Position numbers and translations under genes: made by a program. This document shows, piece after piece, positions 6,501 through 13,254 of a DNA stretch of 15,168 bases. This DNA is from an uncultured Clostridia bacterium (GTDB lineage Bacteria; Bacillota; Clostridia; Oscillospirales; Oscillospiraceae). Where the stretch lies: the NCBI GenBank assembly GCA_946539175.1, contig CAMNHH010000040.1, positions 1-15,168 of the forward strand, given 5' to 3'. How positions within the stretch are numbered: the first letter of the stretch is position 1; every line of letters begins with the position of its first letter. Below the pieces are notes generated by a model that saw only the letters and a list, made by a program, of their open reading frames with translations, was not told the DNA's origin and did not search any database.

Positions 6501-7951
6501 GACAGCTCCTCCTCCGGCATGGGATAATAGGGGAAGCTGACCTGGAAGCAGCAGCCGCCGCCCGGGCGGTCCGTCAGCGTGACGGTGCCGTCGTTCCGCA
6601 GCACCATGTCCCGGACGATGGACAGCCCCAGACCTGCGCTGCCCGCCTTCCGGGAGCGGGCCTTGTCCACCCGGTAAAAGCGCTCGAAGACTCTGTCCTT
6701 CTCCGGGTCCGGGATGCCGACGCCCGTGTCCTCCACCGAGAGCAGCACGCTGTCGGCCGCCACGCTGCCCCGCAGGAGCACGGTCCCGTTTTCCACGTTG
6801 TATTTGATGCCGTTCTCCACAAGATTATACAGGATCTGATACAGATCGTCGGAGGCGGTCAGCACACAGATGTTCTCCGGACAGTCCAGCGCCAGACGCA
6901 CATGCTGCTTGCGGGCGGTGAGGGTCAGCATCCGCAGCACCCGGTCCGCCACCGGCTCCACCGCCACCAGCTCCCGTTCCTCCACCGGCTTGGTGTCCAG
7001 GCGGGTCAGCTCCAGCAGCTTCTGGGTCAGACGGGTGAGCCGGTCCGCCTCCTCGCCCACGTCCGTCACGAATTCCCGCATGGTGGCCTGGTCCATGTCG
7101 TTTTGCAGGATGGAGTCTGTCAGCAGCTTGATGGAGGCCAGCGGAGTTTTCAGCTCATGGGAGGCGTTGGAGACGAACTGCTTGCGGACCTCCTCCGATT
7201 GCTGCAGCCGCTGGGCAAGCTCGTTGAAGGCCTTGCCCAGACGGGCCACCTCGTCCCGTCCCCGCTCCGGCAGATCCACGGCGTAGTCTCCCTCGTGGAG
7301 CTGACGGATGGAGACGAAGAGCTTGCCCATGCGCCGGAAGAACACGATAGAAAAGAGCAGGGAAAAGAGAATCACCAGGGCCTCCATGCCCAGGGAGATC
7401 CAGAGAATGTTCCGCTGCAGACTGGAAATCAGAGCGGCCTGGTCCGGGTCCTGCTCCAGCAGATAGACAGCTCCGATGATGCGGTTGTAGGCCACGATGG
7501 GAACTCCGGCCTTGGTGAGCAGCTGGTCAGTCTCATAGCGGACGTACACCGCGTCGTTGCCCTCCAAAGCCTCAGCGATCTCCGGGTATAGCACCAGCTT
7601 GCCCAGGCCGCTGCCCGGGCCGTAGGAGTCGTAAAGGCAGACGGCGCCCGCGTCCGTCACCAGGATCCTGGCGGTATGCAGGTCCCGGACGGACTGGATG
7701 CCCTCTCCCACGTTCTCAGCGGTGAGCCGCTCATAGGTGGAAAAGCCGGACACGATGAGCTGGGCCTTGTCGATGATGGCGTTCCGCTGGGCCGAATAGA
7801 TCAGGCGGCGGATGGTGATGGGGGCGTAGATATTCAAAAACAGCAGCACCGCAGAGGTGATCAGCACATAGGCGCCGGCGTTCCGAAGCTGGGAGCTGCC
7901 CAGCAGATCGCGAAGCCGATGCCGGGATTCAGACCTTGAAATAGTATCCAA
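6497..7951 (-). CDS. Membrane sensor histidine kinase (HAMP-HisKA-HATPase)
   Basis: This kinase autophosphorylates on His265 and passes the phosphate to the response regulator encoded just upstream. Two transmembrane helices (about 25-45 and 181-206) flank an external sensor domain of roughly 135 residues that I cannot assign. A HAMP linker (about 206-258) follows. The H-box reads FVSNASHELKTPLAS, the N-box LVENGIKYN (Asn380), the G1-box DTGVG (408-412), then FERFYR, and the G2-box GSAGLGLS (437-444). This is the WalK/PhoR type. The N-terminus is uncertain: TTG at 7951 overlaps the regulator gene by 23 bp, but GGGGAG (7957-7952) abuts it with no spacing, while an ATT at 7942 has 9-nt spacing. 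The signal sensed is unknown. Confidence 0.93.
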   Translation of the reverse strand: MDTISRSESRHRLRDLLGSSQLRNAGAYVLITSAVLLFLNIYAPITIRRLIYSAQRNAIIDKAQLIVSGFSTYERLTAENVGEGIQSVRDLHTARILVTDAGAVCLYDSYGPGSGLGKLVLYPEIAEALEGNDAVYVRYETDQLLTKAGVPIVAYNRIIGAVYLLEQDPDQAALISSLQRNILWISLGMEALVILFSLLFSIVFFRRMGKLFVSIRQLHEGDYAVDLPERGRDEVARLGKAFNELAQRLQQSEEVRKQFVSNASHELKTPLASIKLLTDSILQNDMDQATMREFVTDVGEEADRLTRLTQKLLELTRLDTKPVEERELVAVEPVADRVLRMLTLTARKQHVRLALDCPENICVLTASDDLYQILYNLVENGIKYNVENGTVLLRGSVAADSVLLSVEDTGVGIPDPEKDRVFERFYRVDKARSRKAGSAGLGLSIVRDMVLRNDGTVTLTDRPGGGCCFQVSFPYYPMPEEELS

Positions 7952-8600
7952 CTCCCCACTTTGTCAGAATGTGTTCCGGGCGGGCGGGATTCCGCTCCAG
8001 CTTCTCCCGGATGCGGCGGATGTGGACGTCCACCGTGCGGATGTCGCTGCGGTAGTCGTCCCCCCAGATGATGTCCAGCAGATTTTCCCGGGAATAGACC
8101 CGGTTTGGATTCCGCAGCAGCAGCTCCACCAGGTCAAATTCCTTGGCGGTGAGCTCCACGGGCCTGCCGTTGATGGAGGTGCTGCGGCTCTGAGAATCCA
8201 GACAGATGCCGCCCCGGAGAATGCAGGTGTCCGCCTGCCGGGTGGCTGTGCGCTTGAGAATGGCCCGGATCCGGGCCTTCAGCTCCAGTATGTTGAAGGG
8301 CTTGGTGAGATAGTCGTCAGCCCCGTAGTCGAAGCCCAGCAGCTTGTCCATGTCCTCGGCCTTGGCCGTCAGCATGATAATGGGTACGTCGGAGAATTGT
8401 CGGATGCGGCGGCAGGCCTCCAGCCCGTCCATCACGGGCATCATCACGTCCAGCACGATGAGCCGGACCTCCGGATCCTGGGCCAGCTGCACCGCGTCCA
8501 TGCCGTTGGTGCCGCTGACCACCTCGTAGCCCTCGTTTTCCAGATTGTAGCTGATTCCCTTGACCAGCAGCTCCTCGTCGTCAATGATCAGTATTTTCAC
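7929..8600 (-). CDS. OmpR/PhoB-family response regulator
   Basis: The 223-residue DNA-binding regulator is phosphorylated by the kinase encoded next. The receiver domain (1-115) has the acidic pair Asp7/Asp8, phospho-acceptor Asp51 (VLDVMMP), Thr78 and Lys100 (TKPF). The C-terminal winged helix (about 125-222) ends HILTKWGVGYYFKV, with the recognition helix region RTVDVHIRRIREKL, close to WalR/VicR-type regulators. I place the start at GTG 8600 rather than the in-frame upstream ATG at 8651: GGAGGA (8611-8606) has 5-nt spacing, and VKILIIDDEE is the normal receiver N-terminus. The start lies inside the 3' end of the helix-hairpin-helix gene (20-bp overlap), so translation is probably coupled. 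Targets are unknown; cell-wall genes are a guess from the WalR-like features. Confidence 0.93.
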   Translation of the reverse strand: MKILIIDDEELLVKGISYNLENEGYEVVSGTNGMDAVQLAQDPEVRLIVLDVMMPVMDGLEACRRIRQFSDVPIIMLTAKAEDMDKLLGFDYGADDYLTKPFNILELKARIRAILKRTATRQADTCILRGGICLDSQSRSTSINGRPVELTAKEFDLVELLLRNPNRVYSRENLLDIIWGDDYRSDIRTVDVHIRRIREKLERNPARPEHILTKWGVGYYFKV

Positions 8601-8976
8601 GGCTTTCCTCCACGTAAACCAGATCCCGAATTCCCGCGAAGATTCCCTCACCGATGCCCGCCACCTCCATCAGCTCCGCGGCGCTTTTGAAGGCGCCGTG
8701 GGCCTGTCGGTAGGCAAGGATCCGCTCCGCCCTGGTCTGACCGATCCCCGGCAAGGTCATCAGCTCCTCCAAGCCGGCCCGGTTGAGCTCGATCCGCACG
8801 GGCTCCGTCGGCGGGGAGGGGAGGCTGCGGGCCTGGGCGCTCTCGGCGGGAGCCGGGCTGCGCTGGGTGCTCAGAACCGGACCGGAGCGGGAGCCCCGGC
8901 CCAGGGCGTAGCCTGCCAGAAGCAGCACGAAGCACAGCGTCAGCAGGGGAAACAAAAGCTTCCGAAATCTTTTCAT
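8581..8976 (-). CDS. Membrane-anchored ComEA-like helix-hairpin-helix protein
   Basis: The 131-residue protein has a short basic N-terminus, one membrane helix (about 8-26), a Ser/Pro/Ala-rich linker (30-58) and a tandem helix-hairpin-helix DNA-binding domain (60-121) with turns LPGIG (75-79) and VAGIG (105-109). This is the C-terminal half of ComEA, the surface DNA receptor of natural transformation, but no SLBB domain precedes it and no comEC is adjacent. A longer reading frame starts at 9102, but it would run back through the predicted promoter region; MKRFRKLLF at 8976 gives a proper membrane-protein start. Its stop overlaps the response regulator gene by 20 bp, making it first gene of the operon. 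Whether it binds incoming DNA or does something else in this operon cannot be told. Confidence 0.85.
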   Translation of the reverse strand: MKRFRKLLFPLLTLCFVLLLAGYALGRGSRSGPVLSTQRSPAPAESAQARSLPSPPTEPVRIELNRAGLEELMTLPGIGQTRAERILAYRQAHGAFKSAAELMEVAGIGEGIFAGIRDLVYVEESRENTDH

Positions 8977-8997
8977 GACAAGTTCCGGTCCTTTCCG

Positions 8998-9025
8998 TTG
9001 ACAAGCGGCGATTTTTTGGTATAAT
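8998..9025 (+). promoter_or_regulatory. Consensus sigma-A promoter of the carboxypeptidase operon
   Basis: TTGACA (8998-9003) and TATAAT (9020-9025) both match the vegetative consensus exactly, separated by 16 bp, with TGG before the -10 box giving an extended -10. Transcription should start near 9032 and leave a leader of about 107 nt before the ATG at 9139. It is the best promoter in the window and lies close to the oppositely oriented helix-hairpin-helix gene. Confidence 0.88.
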
Positions 9026-9079
9026 TCATGGTAGCGGGTATTCGGGAAAGTCTGTACTGCCTGCGTTCTTACGGAATCT

Positions 9080-9109
9080 ATTATAGCACAGCATGTCGGC
9101 ACAAGGCAA
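9080..9109 (-). promoter_or_regulatory. Extended -10 promoter of the two-component operon
   Basis: On the minus strand, TTGCCT (9109-9104) lies 18 bp from a perfect TATAAT (9085-9080), which is preceded by TGC to form an extended -10. Transcription should begin near 9073 and run left, leaving a leader of about 97 nt before the ATG at 8976. The start lies inside the leader of the opposite operon, so the two promoters face each other. Confidence 0.7.
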
Positions 9110-9138
9110 CTTTTGATTTTAAATATATGGTGAAAATA

Positions 9139-10755
9139 ATGAAAAAATACAGATTTTTCTCGCTGATATTGACCTTTGCTCTGTTAATCTGTCTGCTGGT
9201 CCCTGCGGTCCGGGCGGAGGAAACCGCACCCGAGACCACCCAGACCCAGGAGACTGAGGCGCCGTGGGCGGACGACCCCGCGGGCTACCGGGAGAACCAG
9301 CTCACCGGCGCGCCGGAATATGAGGCGGGCTGCGACACGGCGCTGCTGCTGGAGATGAATTCCGGCATCGTGATCTACGCCAAAAACGCGGAGCAGAACG
9401 TGTATCCCGCCAGTCTGACCAAGATTATGACCTGCCTTGTGGCGATCCAGTACGCCGCCAAGGATCTGGACAAGGTCATCACAGTTACGGACACCGCCTT
9501 GGCGGGCATCGCAGAGGCGGGGGGCGAGGTCCGGCTGAAGGAAGGGGAGCGCTTGACCCTGCTGGACGCCCTGTACTATCTGATGGTCAGCTCCGACAAC
9601 GAGGCGGCCAACGTGATCGCGGAGTACGTGGCGGGGGATATCCCCTCCTTCGTCAGCCTCATGAACAAGACCGCCAAGGAGCTGGGCTGCACCGGCACCC
9701 ACTTCGCCAATACCCACGGCCTGCACGATCCCAACCACTATACCACCGCCCGGGATCTGAGCGTCATCACCCGCAAGGCTCTGACCTATGAGCTGTTCCG
9801 GGAGATCTGCGGCACGGCCGAGTACAGCGTCCCCGCCACCAATCTCTCCGACGCCCAGAAGCTCACCACCACCAACTACCTGATTCTGAACAACGGTAAC
9901 CGCTATCTGGACGACAACGGTAACTACTATTCCTATTACCGCAGCGACGTCTCCGGCGTCAAGACCGGCTACACCAGCGCTGCGGGCCGCTGCGTGATCG
10001 CCCGGGCCTCCGACGGCAACATGGATCTGCTCTGCGTCATCATGGGGGCTCAGACCCGGATGATGGCGGACGGCAGCGTTCGTTACGACAATTTCGTGGA
10101 GGCCAAGAAGCTGCTGAACTACGGCTTTGAAAACTATGCCTACGCCAAGGTGGCCTTTGCCGGCATCAGCCCCATGTTTACCGAGAATGTGCAGTACGCC
10201 CAGGATAAGCGGGGCGTGGTGCTGATTCCCTCCGCCGACGTCAACTGCCTGCTGCCCAAGGAGTATGACAAGGACAAGGTGGCCACCAGCTATGAGCTTT
10301 ACGACAGCAAGGGCCTCGTGGCCCCCCTGGAGCAAGGGCAGAAGGTGGGCAGACTGCTGGTGACCTACGACGGCGTCTCGGTGGGCTCTGCGGAGCTGGA
10401 GACCCTGACTGCCGTGGAGGAAAAGAGCGTTGACAAGGCCATTGCCGACATCACCGGCCAGGATAAAACGGAGGAGGAGAAGACCACCCTGCAGAAGCTG
10501 CTGAGCTACTGGTATCTGCCGCTGCTGGTGATCGTCGGTCTGTTCCTCATTCTGCTGATTCGCAACGCCGTCTATCGGCATAACCGCCGCAAAGCCCTGG
10601 AGCGACGCCGCAGACGGGCCGCCCTGCGGGATCGGAATGCCGCCCAGCGGCAGCAGCAGGAGGTTGACCAGAACCGCGGCACCCGGAAGGCGCCCGGCCC
10701 GGAAGCCACCCGGCGGCTGCCGTCCACGGAGGACCGCCGGGGAGGCAGATCATGA
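9139..10755 (+). CDS. D-alanyl-D-alanine carboxypeptidase (low-molecular-mass PBP, DacF type)
   Basis: This penicillin-binding protein removes the terminal D-Ala from peptidoglycan pentapeptides outside the cell. From the ATG at 9139 it has 538 residues: a signal peptide (cleavage near VRAEE), then the peptidase S11 domain with the three active-site motifs SLTK (Ser92, Lys95), SDN (152-154) and KTG (275-277). A PBP5-like C-terminal domain follows, then a membrane helix (about 459-475) and a cytoplasmic tail rich in Arg and Gln of about 60 residues. That true transmembrane anchor replaces the amphipathic helix usual in PBP5, and the basic tail is unusual. GGTGA at 9129-9133 gives the ribosome site; the ATG at 9028 lies before the predicted transcription start. 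The stop overlaps the next ATG by 4 bp. Confidence 0.93.
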   Translation: MKKYRFFSLILTFALLICLLVPAVRAEETAPETTQTQETEAPWADDPAGYRENQLTGAPEYEAGCDTALLLEMNSGIVIYAKNAEQNVYPASLTKIMTCLVAIQYAAKDLDKVITVTDTALAGIAEAGGEVRLKEGERLTLLDALYYLMVSSDNEAANVIAEYVAGDIPSFVSLMNKTAKELGCTGTHFANTHGLHDPNHYTTARDLSVITRKALTYELFREICGTAEYSVPATNLSDAQKLTTTNYLILNNGNRYLDDNGNYYSYYRSDVSGVKTGYTSAAGRCVIARASDGNMDLLCVIMGAQTRMMADGSVRYDNFVEAKKLLNYGFENYAYAKVAFAGISPMFTENVQYAQDKRGVVLIPSADVNCLLPKEYDKDKVATSYELYDSKGLVAPLEQGQKVGRLLVTYDGVSVGSAELETLTAVEEKSVDKAIADITGQDKTEEEKTTLQKLLSYWYLPLLVIVGLFLILLIRNAVYRHNRRKALERRRRRAALRDRNAAQRQQQEVDQNRGTRKAPGPEATRRLPSTEDRRGGRS

Positions 10756-11339
10756 GTCCCCGCCCCGTCCCCCCGGAATGGGAGCAGCTGCAAGAACGAT
10801 GTGAACAATGCAATGCCTGCCAGCTTGGCCGGACCAGGACCAAGCTGGTATTTGGCGTAGGGAAAAAGGACAGCCCCGTCCTGTTCGTCGGGGAGGGCCC
10901 CGGCCAGCAGGAGGATCTGCAGGGGGAGCCCTTTGTCGGCGCTGCGGGGAAGCTGCTGGACGAGATGCTCTCCATCATCGACCTCGGCAGAGACAACTGC
11001 TACATCGCCAACGTGGTCAAATGCCGTCCCCCCGGCAACCGGGATCCCAGGCCGGAGGAGCAGGAGGCCTGCGTGGGCTGGCTCTATGAGCAGATCCGGC
11101 TGATCCAGCCGAAGCTCATCATCTGCCTGGGCCGCATCGCCGCGGGGGTGCTGATCCGCAGGGACTACCGCATCACCCGGGAGCACGGCCAGTGGATCCA
11201 GAAAAACGGAATCTGGTACACCGCCGTCTACCACCCCTCCGCCCTGCTCCGGGACCTGAGCCGCCGCCCCGAGGCCTTTCTGGACCTCTTGAACATCCGG
11301 GACAAGATCAACGAAGTCTGCCCGGAGCTCTATCAATGA
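10752..11339 (+). CDS. Family 4/5-type uracil-DNA glycosylase with [4Fe-4S] cluster
   Basis: This 195-residue enzyme removes uracil from DNA, starting base-excision repair of deaminated cytosine. Motif 1 is GEGPGQQED (47-55), with the following GEPFVGAAGKLLDEML typical of the family, and motif 3 is HPSALL (His161). Cys20, Cys23, Cys91 (VKCRPP) and Cys107 are in the places of the four iron-sulfur ligands. Family 4 best fits the length and the spacing of the cysteines. GGGGAGG (10739-10745) lies 6 nt before the ATG, which shares ATGA with the carboxypeptidase stop. There is no functional link to cell-wall trimming that I know of; the pairing looks like a housekeeping operon. Confidence 0.93.
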   Translation: MSPRPVPPEWEQLQERCEQCNACQLGRTRTKLVFGVGKKDSPVLFVGEGPGQQEDLQGEPFVGAAGKLLDEMLSIIDLGRDNCYIANVVKCRPPGNRDPRPEEQEACVGWLYEQIRLIQPKLIICLGRIAAGVLIRRDYRITREHGQWIQKNGIWYTAVYHPSALLRDLSRRPEAFLDLLNIRDKINEVCPELYQ

Positions 11340-11374
11340 AGCATCGCCTTCTTTCAGATCAATCGTATGCTTAA
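11336..11374 (+). CDS. Twelve-codon ORF bridging the glycosylase and MATE genes
   Basis: The ATG overlaps the glycosylase stop (ATGA) and has its own ribosome site CGGAG at 8-nt spacing (GGAG 11324-11327). It encodes MKHRLLSDQSYA and stops at TAA 11372-11374, 8 nt into the MATE gene, in another frame. The MATE ATG at 11367 has no visible ribosome site of its own. The mini-ORF could carry ribosomes from one gene to the next by termination-reinitiation. Alternatively it is the original MATE N-terminus cut off by a one- or two-base shift. Confidence 0.35.
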   Translation: MKHRLLSDQSYA

Positions 11375-12776
11375 GAACGAAAAACGTCTTCGCTGCAGAG
11401 CCCTCCTGCCTGTGGTCTTCACCCTGGCCTGGCCCACCATGCTGGAGGAGCTGATGCAGACCGCCGTGCAGTACATCGACACCGCCATGGTGGGCAAGCT
11501 GGGCACCGACGCCACCGCGGCGGTGGGCTCCACCGCCACGGTGAACTGGCTGGTGGGCACCACCATCTATGCCTTCGGCATCGGTTTTCTTGCCTATATT
11601 TCCCAGGCCCTGGGGGCGGGGGAGAAGGAACGGGCCAGAGGAGCCGCGGCGCAATCCGTTCTGATGGTGCTGCTGTCGGGCTGTCTGTTTACGGTCCTCA
11701 CCGCGGCCCTCAGCGCCCGAGTCCCCGTGTGGATGCAGGTGGAGCCCCGGCTGCAGGCCCTGGCATCCCGCTATTTTCTGATCATCTATCTGCCCATGCT
11801 GCCCCGGGCCGCCAGCGTCATCTTCGGCACCGTGCTGCGGGCGGCGGGAGATACGAAAACCCCCATGCGGGTGGGGGTCGGCGTCAACGTGCTGAACGTG
11901 GTGCTGAACTTCCTGCTGATCTATCCCACCCGGACCGTCCGCGTCCTCGGCCTGGATCTGACCCTCTGGGGCGCCGGGCTGGAGGTCACGGGCGCCGCAG
12001 TCGCCAGCGCCGTCAGCTTCACCTTTGGAGGCGCTGCCATCACCCTGGCCCTGCTGCGGCATCCCACCATTTCCCCCAGGGGCTATTCGATCCGCCCGGA
12101 CCGGCGCATCCTGCGGCCCTTCTTCCGGGTCGCCCTGCCCAATATGGCCCAGCGCTTCACCACATCTCTGGGCTACGTGGTCTTCGCCGCCATGATCAAC
12201 GCCCTGGGGGACGTTTCCACCGCGGCCCATACCGTGGCCAACACGGTGGAGTCCGCCTTCTACATTCCCGGCTATGGGATGCAGGCTGCCGCGGCCACTC
12301 TGACGGGCAACGCCATCGGCATGCGGGACCGGCAGCGGCAGCGGGATCTTTCTGCGGTGATCGTGGCCGTGGAGCTGCTCATGATGCTGGTGACCGGGGG
12401 ACTGCTCTTTGCCTTCGCACCCCAGATGGTCCGGGTCTTCAGCAAGGATCCCCAGGTAATCGGGCTGGGCAGCACGGTGCTTCGCATGGTGGCCTGCTCA
12501 GAGCCTGTCTACGGCATTTCCATCGTGGTGGAGGGCATGCTCCAGGGCGCGGGCGAAACGAAGGCCCCCTTCGTCTTCAATGTGATCGGCATGTGGGGCG
12601 TCCGCATCCTGGGCACCTTCCTGTTCACCCGCTTTTGGGGCGGAGGCCTTGTGGCAGCCTGGGGCTGCATGATCGCCCATAATTTACTGCTCTGCCTGCT
12701 CTTTACGGGCTACTATCGCAGGCTGGAAAGGAATACGTTTCATGGGAAAAACAGCGATTTATCCGGGGTTCTTTGA
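11367..12776 (+). CDS. MATE-family multidrug/cation efflux transporter
   Basis: The 469-residue membrane protein should have twelve transmembrane helices in two six-helix bundles and export organic cations or drugs using a Na+ or H+ gradient. The first MatE repeat begins ALLPVVFTLAWPTMLEEL and includes the family stretch QYIDTAMVGKLGT; the second begins near FFRVALPNMAQRF and includes AAHTVANTVESAFYIPGYG. A typical motif TVLRAAGDTKTPM closes the first half and its counterpart MLQGAGETKAPF lies in the second. The ATG lacks a ribosome site (see the short ORF at 11336). The end overlaps coaD by 35 bp. The substrate cannot be inferred; its position beside coaD is shared-operon context only. Confidence 0.92.
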   Translation: MLKNEKRLRCRALLPVVFTLAWPTMLEELMQTAVQYIDTAMVGKLGTDATAAVGSTATVNWLVGTTIYAFGIGFLAYISQALGAGEKERARGAAAQSVLMVLLSGCLFTVLTAALSARVPVWMQVEPRLQALASRYFLIIYLPMLPRAASVIFGTVLRAAGDTKTPMRVGVGVNVLNVVLNFLLIYPTRTVRVLGLDLTLWGAGLEVTGAAVASAVSFTFGGAAITLALLRHPTISPRGYSIRPDRRILRPFFRVALPNMAQRFTTSLGYVVFAAMINALGDVSTAAHTVANTVESAFYIPGYGMQAAAATLTGNAIGMRDRQRQRDLSAVIVAVELLMMLVTGGLLFAFAPQMVRVFSKDPQVIGLGSTVLRMVACSEPVYGISIVVEGMLQGAGETKAPFVFNVIGMWGVRILGTFLFTRFWGGGLVAAWGCMIAHNLLLCLLFTGYYRRLERNTFHGKNSDLSGVL

Positions 12777-13212
12777 TCCCTTCACCAACGGCCACCTGGA
12801 CATCGTCCGCAAGGCCGCCGACATTTTCGAGCGGGTGGATATCGTCATCGGCGTCAACGCCCAGAAGGCCCGCACATTCCCTGCCGAACGCATCGCAGCC
12901 GCAATCACCGAGACCCTTGCGCAGCAGGGGATCCGGAACTGCCGCGTGGTGATCTGGAACGGCCTGGTGGCGGAGTATGCCAGGCTTCAGAACATAGGCT
13001 ATATGATCCGGGGGCTGCGGAACAACATGGACTACAACTACGAGGAGAACATCGCCTCCGTCAATAAGCTGATCAACCCGGAGCTGGAATCCGTCTACTT
13101 CCGCTCCAACAACATCGCGGTTTCATCTTCCATGGTGAAGGAGCTCCACAGCTACGGCAAGGACGTTTCCAACTACGTCCCCGCCGCCGTCCTGCCGCTG
13201 CTGGAGGGTTGA
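12742..13212 (+). CDS. coaD: Phosphopantetheine adenylyltransferase
   Basis: This enzyme joins ATP and 4'-phosphopantetheine to give dephospho-CoA, the fourth step of coenzyme A synthesis. The 156-residue length is normal. Key residues by comparison with the E. coli enzyme are TNGH with His18, Lys42, Arg90/Arg93 in RGLRN and the serine loop SSSMVKE (128-134). One departure is plain: the family motif G-S/T-FDP reads GFFDP here, so position 10, where E. coli has Thr10, is Phe. A ribosome site (GGAAAGGA, 12725-12732) lies 9 nt before the ATG within the end of the MATE gene. Essential in most bacteria, so the gene is almost certainly active despite Phe10. Confidence 0.95.
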   Translation: MGKTAIYPGFFDPFTNGHLDIVRKAADIFERVDIVIGVNAQKARTFPAERIAAAITETLAQQGIRNCRVVIWNGLVAEYARLQNIGYMIRGLRNNMDYNYEENIASVNKLINPELESVYFRSNNIAVSSSMVKELHSYGKDVSNYVPAAVLPLLEG

Positions 13213-13254
13213 TTTTGCGGTTGCGCGGTCTTTGCGCAGGGACGAGGTGATACG

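Noticed and set aside
5109..6527. 472-codon open frame on the plus strand opposite the lipoprotein gene
   Set aside because: It crosses the terminator, overlaps the whole lipoprotein gene and encodes a Gly/Gln/Ala-rich sequence. The minus-strand product has a lipobox and GerMN modules.
9028..9138. N-terminal extension of the carboxypeptidase from ATG 9028
   Set aside because: The predicted transcription start is near 9032, and the extension would bury the signal peptide that begins MKKYRFF.
9184..10581. 465-codon open frame on the minus strand across the carboxypeptidase gene
   Set aside because: It is antisense to a gene with all three PBP active-site motifs, and has no plausible start signal or domain.
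10572..12230. 552-codon open frame on the minus strand across the glycosylase and MATE genes
   Set aside because: It spans two well-identified genes and their junction; the product is Gly/Gln/His-rich shadow sequence.
13223..13241. Small TGCGC/GCGCA inverted repeat between coaD and the WYL gene
   Set aside because: Only 5 bp of stem with no T-run; it is not a convincing terminator or operator.
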